A stretch of DNA of 64,000 nucleotides from positions 3,478,501 through 3,542,500 of the forward strand of contig NZ_OZ038523.1 in NCBI RefSeq assembly GCF_964036595.1, given 5' to 3'. The translations under genes and the position numbers were made by a program. Of the stretch, positions 1 to 9,120 are shown in pieces. Source of the DNA: Tenacibaculum sp. 190524A05c (GTDB taxonomy: Bacteria > Bacteroidota > Bacteroidia > Flavobacteriales > Flavobacteriaceae). Position 1 is the stretch's first letter. The number at the start of each line of letters is the position of its first letter. Below the pieces are notes generated by a model, which was given only the letters and a program-made list of their open reading frames with translations, did not search any database and had not been told where the DNA came from.

Positions 1-48
1 AATATATCCTCCTGGGCCAGAACCTATAACGATAATATCGTATTTCAT
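1..48 (-). CDS. Dihydrolipoyl dehydrogenase-like flavoprotein, N-terminal 16 codons only
   Basis: The reverse strand starts with ATG at 46-48 and reads MKYDIIVIGSGPGGYI before leaving the window. This is the beta-alpha-beta FAD-binding start (GxGxxG, here GSGPGG) of pyridine-nucleotide disulfide oxidoreductases; the GPGGY form is typical of lipoamide dehydrogenase (E3 of the 2-oxoacid dehydrogenase complexes). Only the first strand and glycine loop are visible, so the redox-active cysteines cannot be checked and another flavoprotein of the same superfamily is possible. The fold class is well supported; the exact enzyme is inferred. Confidence 0.7.
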   Translation of the reverse strand, partial: MKYDIIVIGSGPGGYI

Positions 49-69
49 GAGATGTTTTTATTTTGGATA

Positions 70-77
70 CAAAATTA
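70..77 (-). promoter_or_regulatory. -7 box upstream of the lipoamide dehydrogenase-like gene
   Basis: Reading the minus strand, TAATTTTG matches the Bacteroidota -7 consensus TAnnTTTG exactly and lies 21 bases before the ATG. No TTG/TTTG element is present at the usual distance, so support is moderate. Confidence 0.4.
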
Positions 78-147
78 CAATTATTTACCAATAAAAACCC
101 AGTATTAGTTATTATTGCTATTTTTAAACGAATAAGTTAATTACTGT

Positions 148-615
148 ATGAAATTATTAAAGAAAATAGGTTGGGTAGCAATAGGTTTATTACTGGTTAT
201 TCAATTTATTCCAACAGAAAAAAATGAAGGTCAACTAAGTTCTTTAGATGCTTTTAAAAATGAGACAAAACCTTCGAAAGAAGTAGAGAAAATATTATCA
301 AAAGCTTGTTATGATTGCCATAGTAATGTAACTAACTATCCTTGGTATCATAGTATTGCTCCAATTAACTTTTGGATGAATCATCATGTTGAAGAAGGAA
401 AAGAACATTTTAATTTATCTGAATGGAATAACTATTCTTTAAAGAGGAAAGAGCATAAAATGGAAGAGTTCTGGGAAGAAGTTGAAGAAAAACATATGCC
501 TCTTGATTCTTATACTTGGACTCATGGTGATGCAAAGCTATCTGATGAAGAGATAACTATGGTTGTGTCTTGGGCTAAAACTGTACAAGAAAATTATAAG
601 GCTCAAATAAAGTAG
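148..615 (+). CDS. Haem-binding domain-containing protein (c-type CxxCH), membrane-anchored
   Basis: A 155-residue exported or anchored protein. Residues 5-21 form a hydrophobic segment (signal anchor), followed by a soluble domain with a single c-type haem site C54-Y-D-C57-H58. The sequence after it (NYPWYHSIAP, then a His/Glu-rich helix and a C-terminal helix with the LSDEEI pattern of mono-haem cytochromes) fits the Bacteroidota haem-binding domain family (PF14376). The haem would be attached in the periplasm; an electron-transfer or haem-sensing role is inferred, not shown. The glycosyltransferase gene starts 3 bases downstream, so the two are probably co-transcribed although their functions are not obviously linked. 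Confidence 0.85.
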   Translation: MKLLKKIGWVAIGLLLVIQFIPTEKNEGQLSSLDAFKNETKPSKEVEKILSKACYDCHSNVTNYPWYHSIAPINFWMNHHVEEGKEHFNLSEWNNYSLKRKEHKMEEFWEEVEEKHMPLDSYTWTHGDAKLSDEEITMVVSWAKTVQENYKAQIK

Positions 616-618
616 TAA

Positions 619-1863
619 TTGAATAGAACTGTTCTTATCATTGGATATGTTTGGGTTGAACCCAATTCTTCGGCAGCAGGAAGTAGAATGCTGCAACTCA
701 TCCAAACATTTATAAAATCAAAGTTTAATGTCGTTTTTGCTAGTCCTGCTGTAAAAGGTGAAAAAGCAATTAACCTCAGTGATTTAGAAGTAAAAGAAGT
801 TGCTATTGAATTGAATTCACCGAGTTTTGATACATTCATTTCAGAACTACAACCTGAGATTGTCATGTTCGATCGATTTATGATGGAAGAACAGTTTGGT
901 TGGCGAGTAGCGGAACATTGTCCTAGTGCATTACGAATTTTAGATACAGAAGATTTGCATTTCCTTAGAAAAGTAAGACATCAATTACTTAAAAAAGATA
1001 TTCCATTTTCTACAAAAGCTTTGCTGAAATCGAATGAGGCAAAACGAGAAATAGCTTCAATTCTAAGGTGTGATTTAAGTTTAATCATTTCTACGTTTGA
1101 AGTTCAATTGTTGAAAGAAGTTTTTAAAGTAGATAAAAGTATTTTATTACATCTACCTTTTATGCTAGAGGAACTTTCTGAGGAAAAAATTGATACTTGG
1201 AAATCATTTGAGGAAAGAGATCATTTTGTTTTTGTAGGTAATTTTTTCCATCAACCCAATGTTGATGCAGTTCTGGAATTGAAGAGAATTTGGCCATACA
1301 TTAGAAAGCGATTACCAAAGGCAGAAGTTCATATTTATGGCGCTTATGTACATCAACAAATTCAACAGTTACATAAACCTAATAATGGTTTTGTTGTGAA
1401 AGGATTTGCTGAAAATGCAATGCAAGTTGTAAGTGAAGCGAAGGTTGTACTGGCACCAATACGATTTGGAGCAGGAATTAAAGGAAAACTTACAGAAGCA
1501 ATGTTATGTGGAACTCCAAGTGTAACTACAGCAATTGGAGCAGAAGGGATGCATGACAATTTACCATGGAATGGTTTTGTTTCTGAGAATTCTGATGATT
1601 TTATTGAAAAAGCTATTGAGTTATATACCAGCGAAGAACAGTGGAGTAATGCTCAGAAAAATGGAATTTCAATTATCAATTCTATATATAAGAAAGAAAC
1701 TCTTGAACAGAACTTTATAAAGGCTACAAATGATTTAATTTCAAATTTAGAAAACCATAGAACTAATAATTTCTTAGGTTCTTTATTGCAACATCAAACG
1801 CTACAATCCACAAAATATATGAGTAAGTGGATTGAGGAGAAAAACAGGAAAACAGAAAATTAA
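619..1863 (+). CDS. Glycosyltransferase, GT-B fold (GT4-like)
   Basis: A 414-residue cytosolic GT-B-type glycosyltransferase. The C-terminal half carries the donor-nucleotide-binding features of group 1 transferases: FVFVGNFFHQPNVDAV near residue 200, VHIYGAY near 235, and APIRFGAGIKGKLTEAMLCG around 280-300 with the conserved Glu of the E-x7-E region. The N-terminal half is the acceptor domain. The start is TTG (619-621), chosen because the residues after it give the family-like start VLIIGYVWVEPNSSAAG and the preceding codon is an in-frame stop. It probably acts on a surface polysaccharide or glycolipid; donor and acceptor cannot be read. It is convergent with the cyclase gene, with only 6 bases between stops. 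Confidence 0.85.
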   Translation: MNRTVLIIGYVWVEPNSSAAGSRMLQLIQTFIKSKFNVVFASPAVKGEKAINLSDLEVKEVAIELNSPSFDTFISELQPEIVMFDRFMMEEQFGWRVAEHCPSALRILDTEDLHFLRKVRHQLLKKDIPFSTKALLKSNEAKREIASILRCDLSLIISTFEVQLLKEVFKVDKSILLHLPFMLEELSEEKIDTWKSFEERDHFVFVGNFFHQPNVDAVLELKRIWPYIRKRLPKAEVHIYGAYVHQQIQQLHKPNNGFVVKGFAENAMQVVSEAKVVLAPIRFGAGIKGKLTEAMLCGTPSVTTAIGAEGMHDNLPWNGFVSENSDDFIEKAIELYTSEEQWSNAQKNGISIINSIYKKETLEQNFIKATNDLISNLENHRTNNFLGSLLQHQTLQSTKYMSKWIEEKNRKTEN

Positions 1864-1869
1864 TTATTA

Positions 1870-2631
1870 TCAATCTAGCATTGCAACAATTCTTGCAGGC
1901 GCAGCAGAAGCACCAACAATTTTTAAAGGAAATACAGCTACTTTAAATCCTGAATAAGGTAAAGCGTCTAAATTTACTAATTGCTCCATATGCCAGTATT
2001 CTTGATCTTGTCCTACTAAATGTGCTTCCCAAAACAGTTCTGAATTTTTTGTTTCTTTAGCTTTTTTAAGCATGTAAGGTAGCGGTAAATCCCAACCCCA
2101 AGAATCAATTCCCATTACTTTTATTCCTTTATCGATAAGCCAAGAAGTTGCTTCGGCACTCATTCCTGTTCCTATTTTATGGAAATCTTTGGTTCCGTTA
2201 AATTTATCTCTACCGGTTTTAATCAGAACAATCATTCCTGGATTCAATGCTAAGTTTTCATTTTGCAGAAATTGTTCAATATCATTTATAGTTATAGGAT
2301 CGAAATCTTTTTTGTGTTTCATATCAATTACCAAACCATCTGCATAACAAATATCTAAAGGTATTTGATCTATAGTTTTTGATTTTTCTCCATTGGTAGT
2401 TGGTGAATAATGCCAAGGAGCGTCTATATGAGTCGTAGAATGTACTCCCATTTTTTGAATAACATCATCTGCCCATCCATCAAAGTTCTTTGGAAAAAGT
2501 TTAAAAGGAAGTCCTAAAAAACGAATTAACCATTTGGCTTTTTTATGAGGTTTATGTTTTATTTTAACTTTCATAAACCATGGATCATTTTTATTGTATT
2601 GAATTGGCTTTGATAAGTCAATAATTTTCAT
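1870..2631 (-). CDS. Cyclase-family metal-dependent hydrolase (kynurenine formamidase-like)
   Basis: A 253-residue soluble protein of the cyclase/kynurenine formamidase family (PF04199). The family metal-site motif HxGTHxDxPxH is seen as H64-STT-H68-I-D70-APW-H74; the glycine is replaced by serine but all metal-binding positions are kept. Further family features are IDQIPLDICYADGLVID and GIKVMGIDSWGWD. Members hydrolyse N-formylkynurenine, cyclic amides or related substrates with Zn or Mn. No tryptophan-catabolic genes are nearby, so the substrate is unknown. The ATG at 2629-2631 is preceded by CTCCTTCGATG on this strand. It is probably monocistronic or at the end of the minus-strand series from 5835. 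Confidence 0.85.
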   Translation of the reverse strand: MKIIDLSKPIQYNKNDPWFMKVKIKHKPHKKAKWLIRFLGLPFKLFPKNFDGWADDVIQKMGVHSTTHIDAPWHYSPTTNGEKSKTIDQIPLDICYADGLVIDMKHKKDFDPITINDIEQFLQNENLALNPGMIVLIKTGRDKFNGTKDFHKIGTGMSAEATSWLIDKGIKVMGIDSWGWDLPLPYMLKKAKETKNSELFWEAHLVGQDQEYWHMEQLVNLDALPYSGFKVAVFPLKIVGASAAPARIVAMLD

Positions 2632-2674
2632 CGAAGGAGGTTTTTTTAGATTTTGATGGCTCTAAAATAACCTA

Positions 2675-3739
2675 TTATTTCATGGGTTGATAATCTGTAG
2701 GTAATAAATCAGCAATTTTTTCAAAAGCCCAATATTGTTCTGTAAAAGTGGCCAGAGGATTTACCAATTTCCCAGAAGGTAAAATCTCAATCGGTTTTTC
2801 TACTAATTGGATTATAGATTCTTGTTGGTTTAATCGTTTACCAAAACCACGATAATTCAACTCTTCTTTTTCTTTTTTGTAAATAACTTCAAGCCAAAAA
2901 TTAAAATTTAAAAAGGTTTTTCCATTCATCCTAAAAACCACATCATGATAGTTAAGATTTTCTTTTAAAGGGACTTCTTTAAATTTTTCACCATTTTTTA
3001 GAACAATCTTTTGTCTTTTAAATTGATTGATAACAAATCCTTCTTCTTGAACATTTGCCATGTATAAACTTCTAAAGAAATGGAGTAGAGAGCCATTGTA
3101 GGCTTTTAACCTATTCTTTTCCCAACGCTTTTGCTGTCTTTTTTTACCTTTTAATTTGACGTATCGAGCGTAACCATGAAAAGACGTTGTTTTATGATCA
3201 ATAGTAAACTTAACCAAATCATAATAAATTTTATACCCGAGCTTTCGGTTCAAAATTTCGATTGGCTTTTTTGCTCTAACCGTAAGTTTACTGGTTCGTG
3301 AATTCAAGTAATAGCGAAGTACTTCTGGATTTAATATTTCACAGCCTTTTGCAAAATGTGTATTACCAATAAATGCAAGTCTAAATCGTTTAAAATCTTT
3401 AAAATTACTTTTAGGATTAATATCAATCTCAACTTCATTTAATAATTCATTATCTTCTTCAAGTTGAATAGTGAAAAACTCATTTTCTGTTACCGAAATT
3501 TGTTTTTGAACAGTTTTAAATCCCATAAAATACACAACAAGAGTATAATTGTCTTCTGTAGTTTTGAGTTCAAATTCTCCGTTTTCATTTGAAATAGTTC
3601 CAACAGTAGTATTGTTTAAAAATACAGATGCTCCTTCCAGAGGAGTATTAGTGTTATCTATTACTTTTCCCTTAATTACCATTTGTGCTGTAATGGTTAG
3701 CGTAAAGAAATAAAACAGAAGTAAAACAGGATTTTTCAT
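2675..3739 (-). CDS. CarboxypepD_reg-like domain protein, paralogue 1 (exported, unknown function)
   Basis: A 354-residue exported protein. Residues 1-18 are a signal peptide; residues about 20-95 are the beta-sandwich found at the start of many Bacteroidota surface proteins (KGKVIDNTNTPLEGASVFLNN, then TISNENGEFEL and YTLVVYFMGFKTVQKQI). The rest (100-354) has no recognised catalytic motif; it is rich in Lys/Arg and aromatic residues and contains LKAYNGSLLHFFRSL and a C-terminal PTDYQP. The neighbouring 3803-5023 product shares the same architecture and these sequence blocks, so the two are tandem duplicates. A beta-rich outer-surface or periplasmic protein is likely; it is not itself a TonB receptor, since plug and barrel are missing. 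Confidence 0.75.
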   Translation of the reverse strand: MKNPVLLLFYFFTLTITAQMVIKGKVIDNTNTPLEGASVFLNNTTVGTISNENGEFELKTTEDNYTLVVYFMGFKTVQKQISVTENEFFTIQLEEDNELLNEVEIDINPKSNFKDFKRFRLAFIGNTHFAKGCEILNPEVLRYYLNSRTSKLTVRAKKPIEILNRKLGYKIYYDLVKFTIDHKTTSFHGYARYVKLKGKKRQQKRWEKNRLKAYNGSLLHFFRSLYMANVQEEGFVINQFKRQKIVLKNGEKFKEVPLKENLNYHDVVFRMNGKTFLNFNFWLEVIYKKEKEELNYRGFGKRLNQQESIIQLVEKPIEILPSGKLVNPLATFTEQYWAFEKIADLLPTDYQPMK

Positions 3740-3802
3740 AATGCATATTTTACTTCTAAAATAAGCATTTTACTATAAAATTGAAAGAAATAGCTTTTCG
3801 AG

Positions 3803-5023
3803 TTATTCTTTAATGGGTTGATAATCTAATGGTAACATATTCGCGAAAGCTTCAAAACCCCAATACTCTTCTTGAAAGGCAGCATTTGGATCTAAAAGAA
3901 TTCCAGATGGATCAATTTGTGCTTTACCTTTGAGTAAAACTAAGTTTGAAGTTTGAACATTTTGAGCTTTTCTTTTATTCTTACCAAACATACCTTTAAC
4001 GAAGTTTTCTTCTTCAGGTTCTTTGGTATAAACAACCATCAAATAATCTTTAAAATCTAAGTAAGGAATGTCTTTTTCATATGAAATCATCTCTTCATAA
4101 GGAACATTACTCTTATATAAATAATCACGGAATTTTGGTAATTCTCGTGCTTTTCTTAAGGTGATATAAGCACTATCTAATTTAGTTTTTGGAGTAGCAT
4201 TTCGATTGCTAAAACGCACAACTCCACCTTGAAGTTTTATATATTCTCTTGCAAATTGAATTTCTTTCTCGGTTGGTCTGGCTTCATTTCTAACACGTCT
4301 AAACTGATTTACCACAAATCCATCTTCTTCTAAATTTTTATCCATTAAGCATCTTAAATAGTGCATTTGGGAACCATTATAAGCTTTAAGCCTGTTTTCT
4401 TTCCATTTCTTACGAATTGATTTTCTTAGGTTTTTGTATTGAGCAAAACCACTAAAAAACACTTTTTGATGATCTAAAGAAAAGTCGACTAAGTCGTAGG
4501 TTATTAAATACCCTAATCCTTTATGTTTTATTTGAAGTGGTTTTCTAGCAATTGCGGTTAACGTATTTGTTTTGGCATCGTAATCGAAATGCAAATCTTT
4601 TTCATTTTGTATTATACATTCTTCTGCCAGTTTGGTTCTTCCTAAAAAGACCTTTTTAAAGCGAGCAAGATTGTATTTCCATTCATCATCATACTTCGTT
4701 TTTGGGATTTCAACTTCATCAAGTAATTCATTGTCTTCATCTAATTGAATGGTCAAATACTCTGTATTTACAGTATTAATTTGTTTTTGATATGTTTTAT
4801 ATCCTAAATAAGATACAACTAACGTATAGGTGTTATTGTTTCGTACTGGAAGCTCGAATTCTCCTTTATCATTAGTTAACGCTCCAATTGTCGTATTATT
4901 GAAAAATACCGAAGCTCCTTCTAATGGAATATTCGTTTTAGAACTCACCTTTCCTTTAATGAGTTGCTGAGAAAAAGTTTGTATGGTAAATAGGATACAA
5001 GCAATATAAAGTCCCTTTTTCAT
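3803..5023 (-). CDS. CarboxypepD_reg-like domain protein, paralogue 2 (exported, unknown function)
   Basis: A 406-residue exported protein with a signal peptide (1-18), a CarboxypepD_reg-like beta-sandwich (about 20-95, KGKVSSKTNIPLEGASVFFNN) and a long C-terminal part of unknown function. It shares LKAYNGSQMHYLRCLM, EEDGFVVNQFRR and the closing LPLDYQP with the product of 2675-3739 but has about 50 extra residues near 225-310. The two genes lie 63 bases apart in the same direction, pointing to tandem duplication followed by divergence. The family often sits beside envelope genes; a role as a surface scaffold or in ligand binding is a guess. Confidence 0.75.
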   Translation of the reverse strand: MKKGLYIACILFTIQTFSQQLIKGKVSSKTNIPLEGASVFFNNTTIGALTNDKGEFELPVRNNNTYTLVVSYLGYKTYQKQINTVNTEYLTIQLDEDNELLDEVEIPKTKYDDEWKYNLARFKKVFLGRTKLAEECIIQNEKDLHFDYDAKTNTLTAIARKPLQIKHKGLGYLITYDLVDFSLDHQKVFFSGFAQYKNLRKSIRKKWKENRLKAYNGSQMHYLRCLMDKNLEEDGFVVNQFRRVRNEARPTEKEIQFAREYIKLQGGVVRFSNRNATPKTKLDSAYITLRKARELPKFRDYLYKSNVPYEEMISYEKDIPYLDFKDYLMVVYTKEPEEENFVKGMFGKNKRKAQNVQTSNLVLLKGKAQIDPSGILLDPNAAFQEEYWGFEAFANMLPLDYQPIKE

Positions 5024-5070
5024 AAAATGTTGATTTCGATAAAAATAAGGACTTCATATCACTCAGATTC

Positions 5071-5835
5071 TTAAAAATCTATTAATTCTCCATCTTCTGG
5101 AATGAAAGTTTTATCTAGGAGGTTTTTTCGTTCTAAAGTTTGTTTTAAATTTTCACGAGTAGTAGGACAATGATTTACTGCTTCCATGTGATTTGCAATT
5201 ACTTTGTTTGGAGCATTTTCAACAAACTTTATAATGTCATCAACTGTCATTAATAATGGTTTAAAAATATCAAACTGAGCAGATCCAGCGGCTACAATAC
5301 TAATGTCGGGTTTGTATTCTTTTAAAACTTTATCAACGTGTACCGTATAAATAGTATCTGAACTCAGATAAATGCTAGGTTGATTAGGAAGTTCAATATA
5401 AAAGCCCATAACATTTCCTGCGGGTTTAGCAACGAAGCCATAACCATGTTTAGCAGGAATTCCTTCAATTTTTCCATTTAGAAAAGAAGAAGATTCCCAA
5501 TACTTCACAGTTTGAACAACATTGAGTTCTTTTTTACGGAATGTTTTTTCATCTAGTACACTACAGATTACAGGAATGTTTTTTGATTTTAAAAACTTTT
5601 CTGCTGCTACATCAATATGATCTGGATGATTATGAGTGATAATACAGTGGGTTACCTTTTCTAATATAGAACTAGAGTTCTCTGGAAGTTCAACTGTTGG
5701 ATTTCTCCTCATTTTGAAACGAAAGAAAGAAAAGGGTGGAAGTGAACCTTTTTTACCAAGCATAGGATCAACTAAAATTACTTGATCTTTGGTTTCAATT
5801 ACTAAAGTTGCATTTCTAAGATGATGAATTTTCAT
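5071..5835 (-). CDS. MBL-fold metallohydrolase (UlaG-like)
   Basis: A 254-residue cytosolic metallo-beta-lactamase-fold protein. The metal motif HxHxDH is seen at H68-N-H70-P-D72-H73, with the preceding beta-strand core TLVIETKDQVILVDPM typical of UlaG-type lactonases and RNase-Z-like hydrolases. Further ligands are probably the Asp in LSSDTIY (about 180) and the His in ANHMEAVNHC (about 217-223). No signal peptide is present. The substrate is not known. It is followed on the same strand, after 47 bases, by the CarboxypepD_reg pair, and preceded by a Crp/Fnr regulator 59 bases upstream. Confidence 0.85.
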   Translation of the reverse strand: MKIHHLRNATLVIETKDQVILVDPMLGKKGSLPPFSFFRFKMRRNPTVELPENSSSILEKVTHCIITHNHPDHIDVAAEKFLKSKNIPVICSVLDEKTFRKKELNVVQTVKYWESSSFLNGKIEGIPAKHGYGFVAKPAGNVMGFYIELPNQPSIYLSSDTIYTVHVDKVLKEYKPDISIVAAGSAQFDIFKPLLMTVDDIIKFVENAPNKVIANHMEAVNHCPTTRENLKQTLERKNLLDKTFIPEDGELIDF

Positions 5836-5894
5836 GGGTATTACTATTTTATTACAAAGTAAATTGCTTCTAAAACGATTCCCATTGATTCAAA

Positions 5895-6464
5895 TCAAGA
5901 AATACGTTTTCGTATTCTACTTAAGGTTTCTGGAGTAATATTTAAATAAGATGCAATATGATACTGCGGAATTTTCTCCAACCAATGTGATTTGTAAATA
6001 AATAACTCTTGGTATAATTCTTCCGGTGATTTCGTAACTCTGTTGTATTCTAAAAGCTCCTTTTGCTTTAGTAGTTTTTGAAAGGATAAATCGATAAATG
6101 ATTTCCCGCATTCATATTTTAAAAGCAATGTCCTAAAAGGTGCCTTTTCGATAGTTAATATTTCGATGTCGCTTAATGCTTCTTGATTTCTGTTGGTAAT
6201 ACTATCGTTGCTAAAAGAAAATAAATCTGAAACAAACTGAGGTTTGGTATAAAAGTTAATATTGGTCTCTTTCTCTGAATTGGCGTAATATTCTCTAACA
6301 ATTCCAGAATTTAAAAAACGTAGTTGTTTTTCGGTGGTATTTGCTTTTAGAAGCAGTTCTCCTTTTTTAAATTTCTTTTTTTGAAATAAGGATAAGAGTT
6401 CATCAATCCCATGTTGATTTAATGGATATTCTGTCTCAAAAAACTTAGAAATCTTATCGTACAC
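5895..6464 (-). CDS. Crp/Fnr-family transcriptional regulator
   Basis: A 189-residue regulator: an N-terminal cyclic-nucleotide-binding-type beta-roll (about 20-115, with KKGELLLKANTTEKQLRFLNSG) followed by a helical dimer interface and a short C-terminal helix-turn-helix (QYHIASYLNITPETLSRIRKR, about 165-187). It lacks the RxAL cAMP-binding pattern of true CRP and the cysteine cluster of FNR, as is common for Bacteroidota members, so the effector is unknown. The start is GTG (6462-6464). Likely target is the neighbouring hydrolase gene, but this is inference from position only. Confidence 0.85.
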   Translation of the reverse strand: MYDKISKFFETEYPLNQHGIDELLSLFQKKKFKKGELLLKANTTEKQLRFLNSGIVREYYANSEKETNINFYTKPQFVSDLFSFSNDSITNRNQEALSDIEILTIEKAPFRTLLLKYECGKSFIDLSFQKLLKQKELLEYNRVTKSPEELYQELFIYKSHWLEKIPQYHIASYLNITPETLSRIRKRIS

Positions 6465-6527
6465 TTGAATTATGTTTATTCAGGAGTTTCAAATGCAATC
6501 ACAAAAGAAACTCCTGAAGTACTATAT

Positions 6528-8552
6528 TTAATTTAATAAACCTGCACGTTTTAAAAGTGCTTCTGGTTTTGGCTCTTGTCCACGGAATCGTTTGTATAAT
6601 TCCATTGGTTTTTCTGTTCCTCCTTTTGAAAGTACGTGGTCTTGAAATTTCCCAGCAATCTCTTTATTGAAAATTCCTTCTTCTTTAAAATATTCAAAAG
6701 CATCGGCATCTAAAACTTCGGCCCACTTATAAGAATAATAGCCAGCAGAATATCCGCCTTGAAAAATATGAGAGAACGCAGTACTCATACAGTTTTCAGC
6801 TACATCTGGATATAATTTGGTATTGCTAAAGGCTTTTAATTCAAAATCTTTTACAGTTGTTCCTTCTGCTGGTTTTCCAGAATGCCAGCTCATATCTAAT
6901 AATCCGAAACTCAATTGACGAAGTGTTTGCATTCCTTCGTGAAATGTTGCCGATTCTTTTATTTTCTGAACGTATTCCATTGGAATCGTTTCTCCAGTTT
7001 CATAATGTTTAGCAAATAACTCCAGAGCTTCTTTTTCGTAACACCAGTTTTCTAAAACCTGACTTGGTAATTCTACAAAATCCCAAGACACAGAAGTTCC
7101 AGATAAACTCTTGTAAGTTGTGTTTGCCAACATTCCATGCAACGCATGACCAAATTCATGGAATAATGTGGTTACCTCATTAAAAGTTAATAAAGAAGGT
7201 TTAGTTTCTGTTGGTTTGGTGAAATTACAAACTATAGAAACTTGAGGTCTGTCATTTACTTTATTTTTTATTTGTTGAGACTTATATGAAGTCATCCAAG
7301 CTCCATTTCTTTTTCCAGCTCTTGGATGAAAATCTGCATAAAAATGTGAAACAAAATTACCATTAGCATCAGTAACATTATATGTTTTTACATCTTCATG
7401 ATACTTGTCGATAGAATCAATTTCTTCAAAATTTAAATTGAAAAGTCTATTCGCAATTTCAAAAACACCATCAATTACATTTTCCAACTTGAAATATGGT
7501 TTCAATAATTCTTGGTCTAAATCGAATAATTCTTTCTTTAATTTTTCAGAATAATATGCTCCATCCCATTTCTCTAACTGATCAATATTATCAAGCTTCT
7601 TTGCATAATTTTCTAAGTTTTTGAACTCACGTTCTGCAGCAGGTTTTGCTTTTTCTAATAAATCATTTAAAAATGAAAGTACTTTTTCAGGAGCTTCTGC
7701 CATACGATCTTCTAATACAAAATGAGCGTGAGAATCATATCCTAAAAGTTGAGCTCTTTGATGACGAAGATTTACAATATTAAGAACGATTTCTTCATTG
7801 TTATTGTCATTATTTTGAAACCCTTTTTTTCCCATAGCAATAGATAATTGTTTTCTCAATTCTCTATTTTCTGCATAAGTCATAAACGGAATATAGCTAG
7901 GATAATCTAATGTAATTAGCCATCCTTCTTTTTCCTTTTGTTGAGCTAATAATTTAGCTGCTTCTTTGGCTCCTTCTGGCAATCCTTTTAAATCATCTTC
8001 GTTGGTTAAGACTAACTCAAATGCGTTGGTGTCGGCTAAAACATTTTCTCCAAATTGAAGTGATAATTTAGAAAGTTCAGCATCTAACTTTCGTAATTCT
8101 GATTTTTTGTCGTCATCGAGATTAGCTCCATTTCTTGAAAAACCTTTGTATTGTTTTTCTAGTAACATGTCTTCTTCTGGAGTTAATGTAAGTGACTCTT
8201 TTTGATCATAAACTGCTTTTACTCTTTTAAATAAATCAGCATTTAAAATCATGTCGTTTTTAAATTCACTTAACCAAGGAGAAATTTCTTTGGCTATTTT
8301 TTGAATTTCTTCATTGGTTTCAGCTGAATTCAAGTTGAAGAAAATTGATGTAATTCTATCCAGTTTTTCACCAGTACTATCTAAAGCAACTGTTGTGTTT
8401 TGAAAACTAGGAGTTTCAGAATTTTCTACAATTTGATTAATCTCTTTTTTAGCTATTGCAATTGCTTCTTCAATTGCTGTTTTATAATGTTCCTCTTTTA
8501 TAACTGTAAAAGGAGGTGTGTTAAAATCTTGAAGTAGTGGATTTTTTGTCAT
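6528..8552 (-). CDS. M3-family oligopeptidase (oligopeptidase A / Dcp-like)
   Basis: A 674-residue cytosolic zinc oligopeptidase. The catalytic motif HExxH is seen as H465-E466-F-G-H469 (VTTLFHEFGHALHGML), and the third zinc ligand Glu lies about 25 residues on in ELPSQVLENW. Length and the closing RAGLLN fit oligopeptidase A/peptidyl-dipeptidase Dcp of family M3. No signal peptide is present, so it probably degrades short peptides in the cytosol. The gene stands alone: the upstream purE ends in its own terminator at 8573-8609, and a 10-bp hairpin (arms 6480-6489 and 6508-6517) follows the stop codon. Confidence 0.92.
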   Translation of the reverse strand: MTKNPLLQDFNTPPFTVIKEEHYKTAIEEAIAIAKKEINQIVENSETPSFQNTTVALDSTGEKLDRITSIFFNLNSAETNEEIQKIAKEISPWLSEFKNDMILNADLFKRVKAVYDQKESLTLTPEEDMLLEKQYKGFSRNGANLDDDKKSELRKLDAELSKLSLQFGENVLADTNAFELVLTNEDDLKGLPEGAKEAAKLLAQQKEKEGWLITLDYPSYIPFMTYAENRELRKQLSIAMGKKGFQNNDNNNEEIVLNIVNLRHQRAQLLGYDSHAHFVLEDRMAEAPEKVLSFLNDLLEKAKPAAEREFKNLENYAKKLDNIDQLEKWDGAYYSEKLKKELFDLDQELLKPYFKLENVIDGVFEIANRLFNLNFEEIDSIDKYHEDVKTYNVTDANGNFVSHFYADFHPRAGKRNGAWMTSYKSQQIKNKVNDRPQVSIVCNFTKPTETKPSLLTFNEVTTLFHEFGHALHGMLANTTYKSLSGTSVSWDFVELPSQVLENWCYEKEALELFAKHYETGETIPMEYVQKIKESATFHEGMQTLRQLSFGLLDMSWHSGKPAEGTTVKDFELKAFSNTKLYPDVAENCMSTAFSHIFQGGYSAGYYSYKWAEVLDADAFEYFKEEGIFNKEIAGKFQDHVLSKGGTEKPMELYKRFRGQEPKPEALLKRAGLLN

Positions 8553-8572
8553 TTCAATTTAGATTTAAACTT

Positions 8573-8609
8573 ATAAAACCTCACAAATAAAAAATCTGTG
8601 AGGTTTTAT
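8573..8609 (-). terminator. Intrinsic terminator of purK-purE
   Basis: A perfect 13-bp stem (8573-8585 with 8597-8609, arm ATAAAACCTCACA) and an 11-base loop directly after the purE stop codon on the minus strand. Confidence 0.7.
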
Positions 8610-8630
8610 GTTTGTCTTGTACTAATATAC

Positions 8631-9110
8631 TTATTTCTTAACTCTTTCTGAAGCTTTTTCAACTTTTAATTTAAGTCCTTCTTTGTAAGCGATAATTTTA
8701 TCTAAAACACATTTATCTGAAGCTCCAATGATTTGAGCGGCTAAAATTCCTGCATTTTTTGCTCCGTCTAAAGCTACAGTTGCCACAGGAACACCTCCTG
8801 GCATTTGTAAAATGGATAATACAGAATCCCATCCATCAATAGAATTTCTACTTTTAACTGGCACACCAATTACAGGTAATGGACTCATACTTGCGACCAT
8901 ACCAGGTAAATGAGCTGCTCCACCAGCACCAGCAATAATTACTTGAACACCTCTTTTATGTGCATTATTAGCATAGTCAAAAAGTTTTTCTGGAGTTCTA
9001 TGAGCAGATACAATATCTACTTCAATTTGAATATCCATACTTTCTAATACATCTATAGCTTCTTGCATGATTGGAAGATCTGAATCACTTCCCATTATAA
9101 TTCCTACCAT
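8631..9110 (-). CDS. purE: N5-carboxyaminoimidazole ribonucleotide mutase PurE (class I)
   Basis: A 159-residue cytosolic enzyme that converts N5-CAIR to CAIR in de novo purine synthesis. The family signatures are all present: GSDSDLPIMQEA near residue 7 (phosphate-binding loop), SAHRTPEK near 40 (catalytic His), AGAGGAAHLPGMVAS near 70, and GVPV followed by the glycine-rich GWDSVLSILQMPGGVPVATVA. Length is normal. It lies 10 bases downstream of purK and is translated with it, so the two-step PurK/PurE route is intact here. A strong hairpin follows. Confidence 0.97.
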   Translation of the reverse strand: MVGIIMGSDSDLPIMQEAIDVLESMDIQIEVDIVSAHRTPEKLFDYANNAHKRGVQVIIAGAGGAAHLPGMVASMSPLPVIGVPVKSRNSIDGWDSVLSILQMPGGVPVATVALDGAKNAGILAAQIIGASDKCVLDKIIAYKEGLKLKVEKASERVKK

Positions 9111-9120
9111 AATTGTTTGC

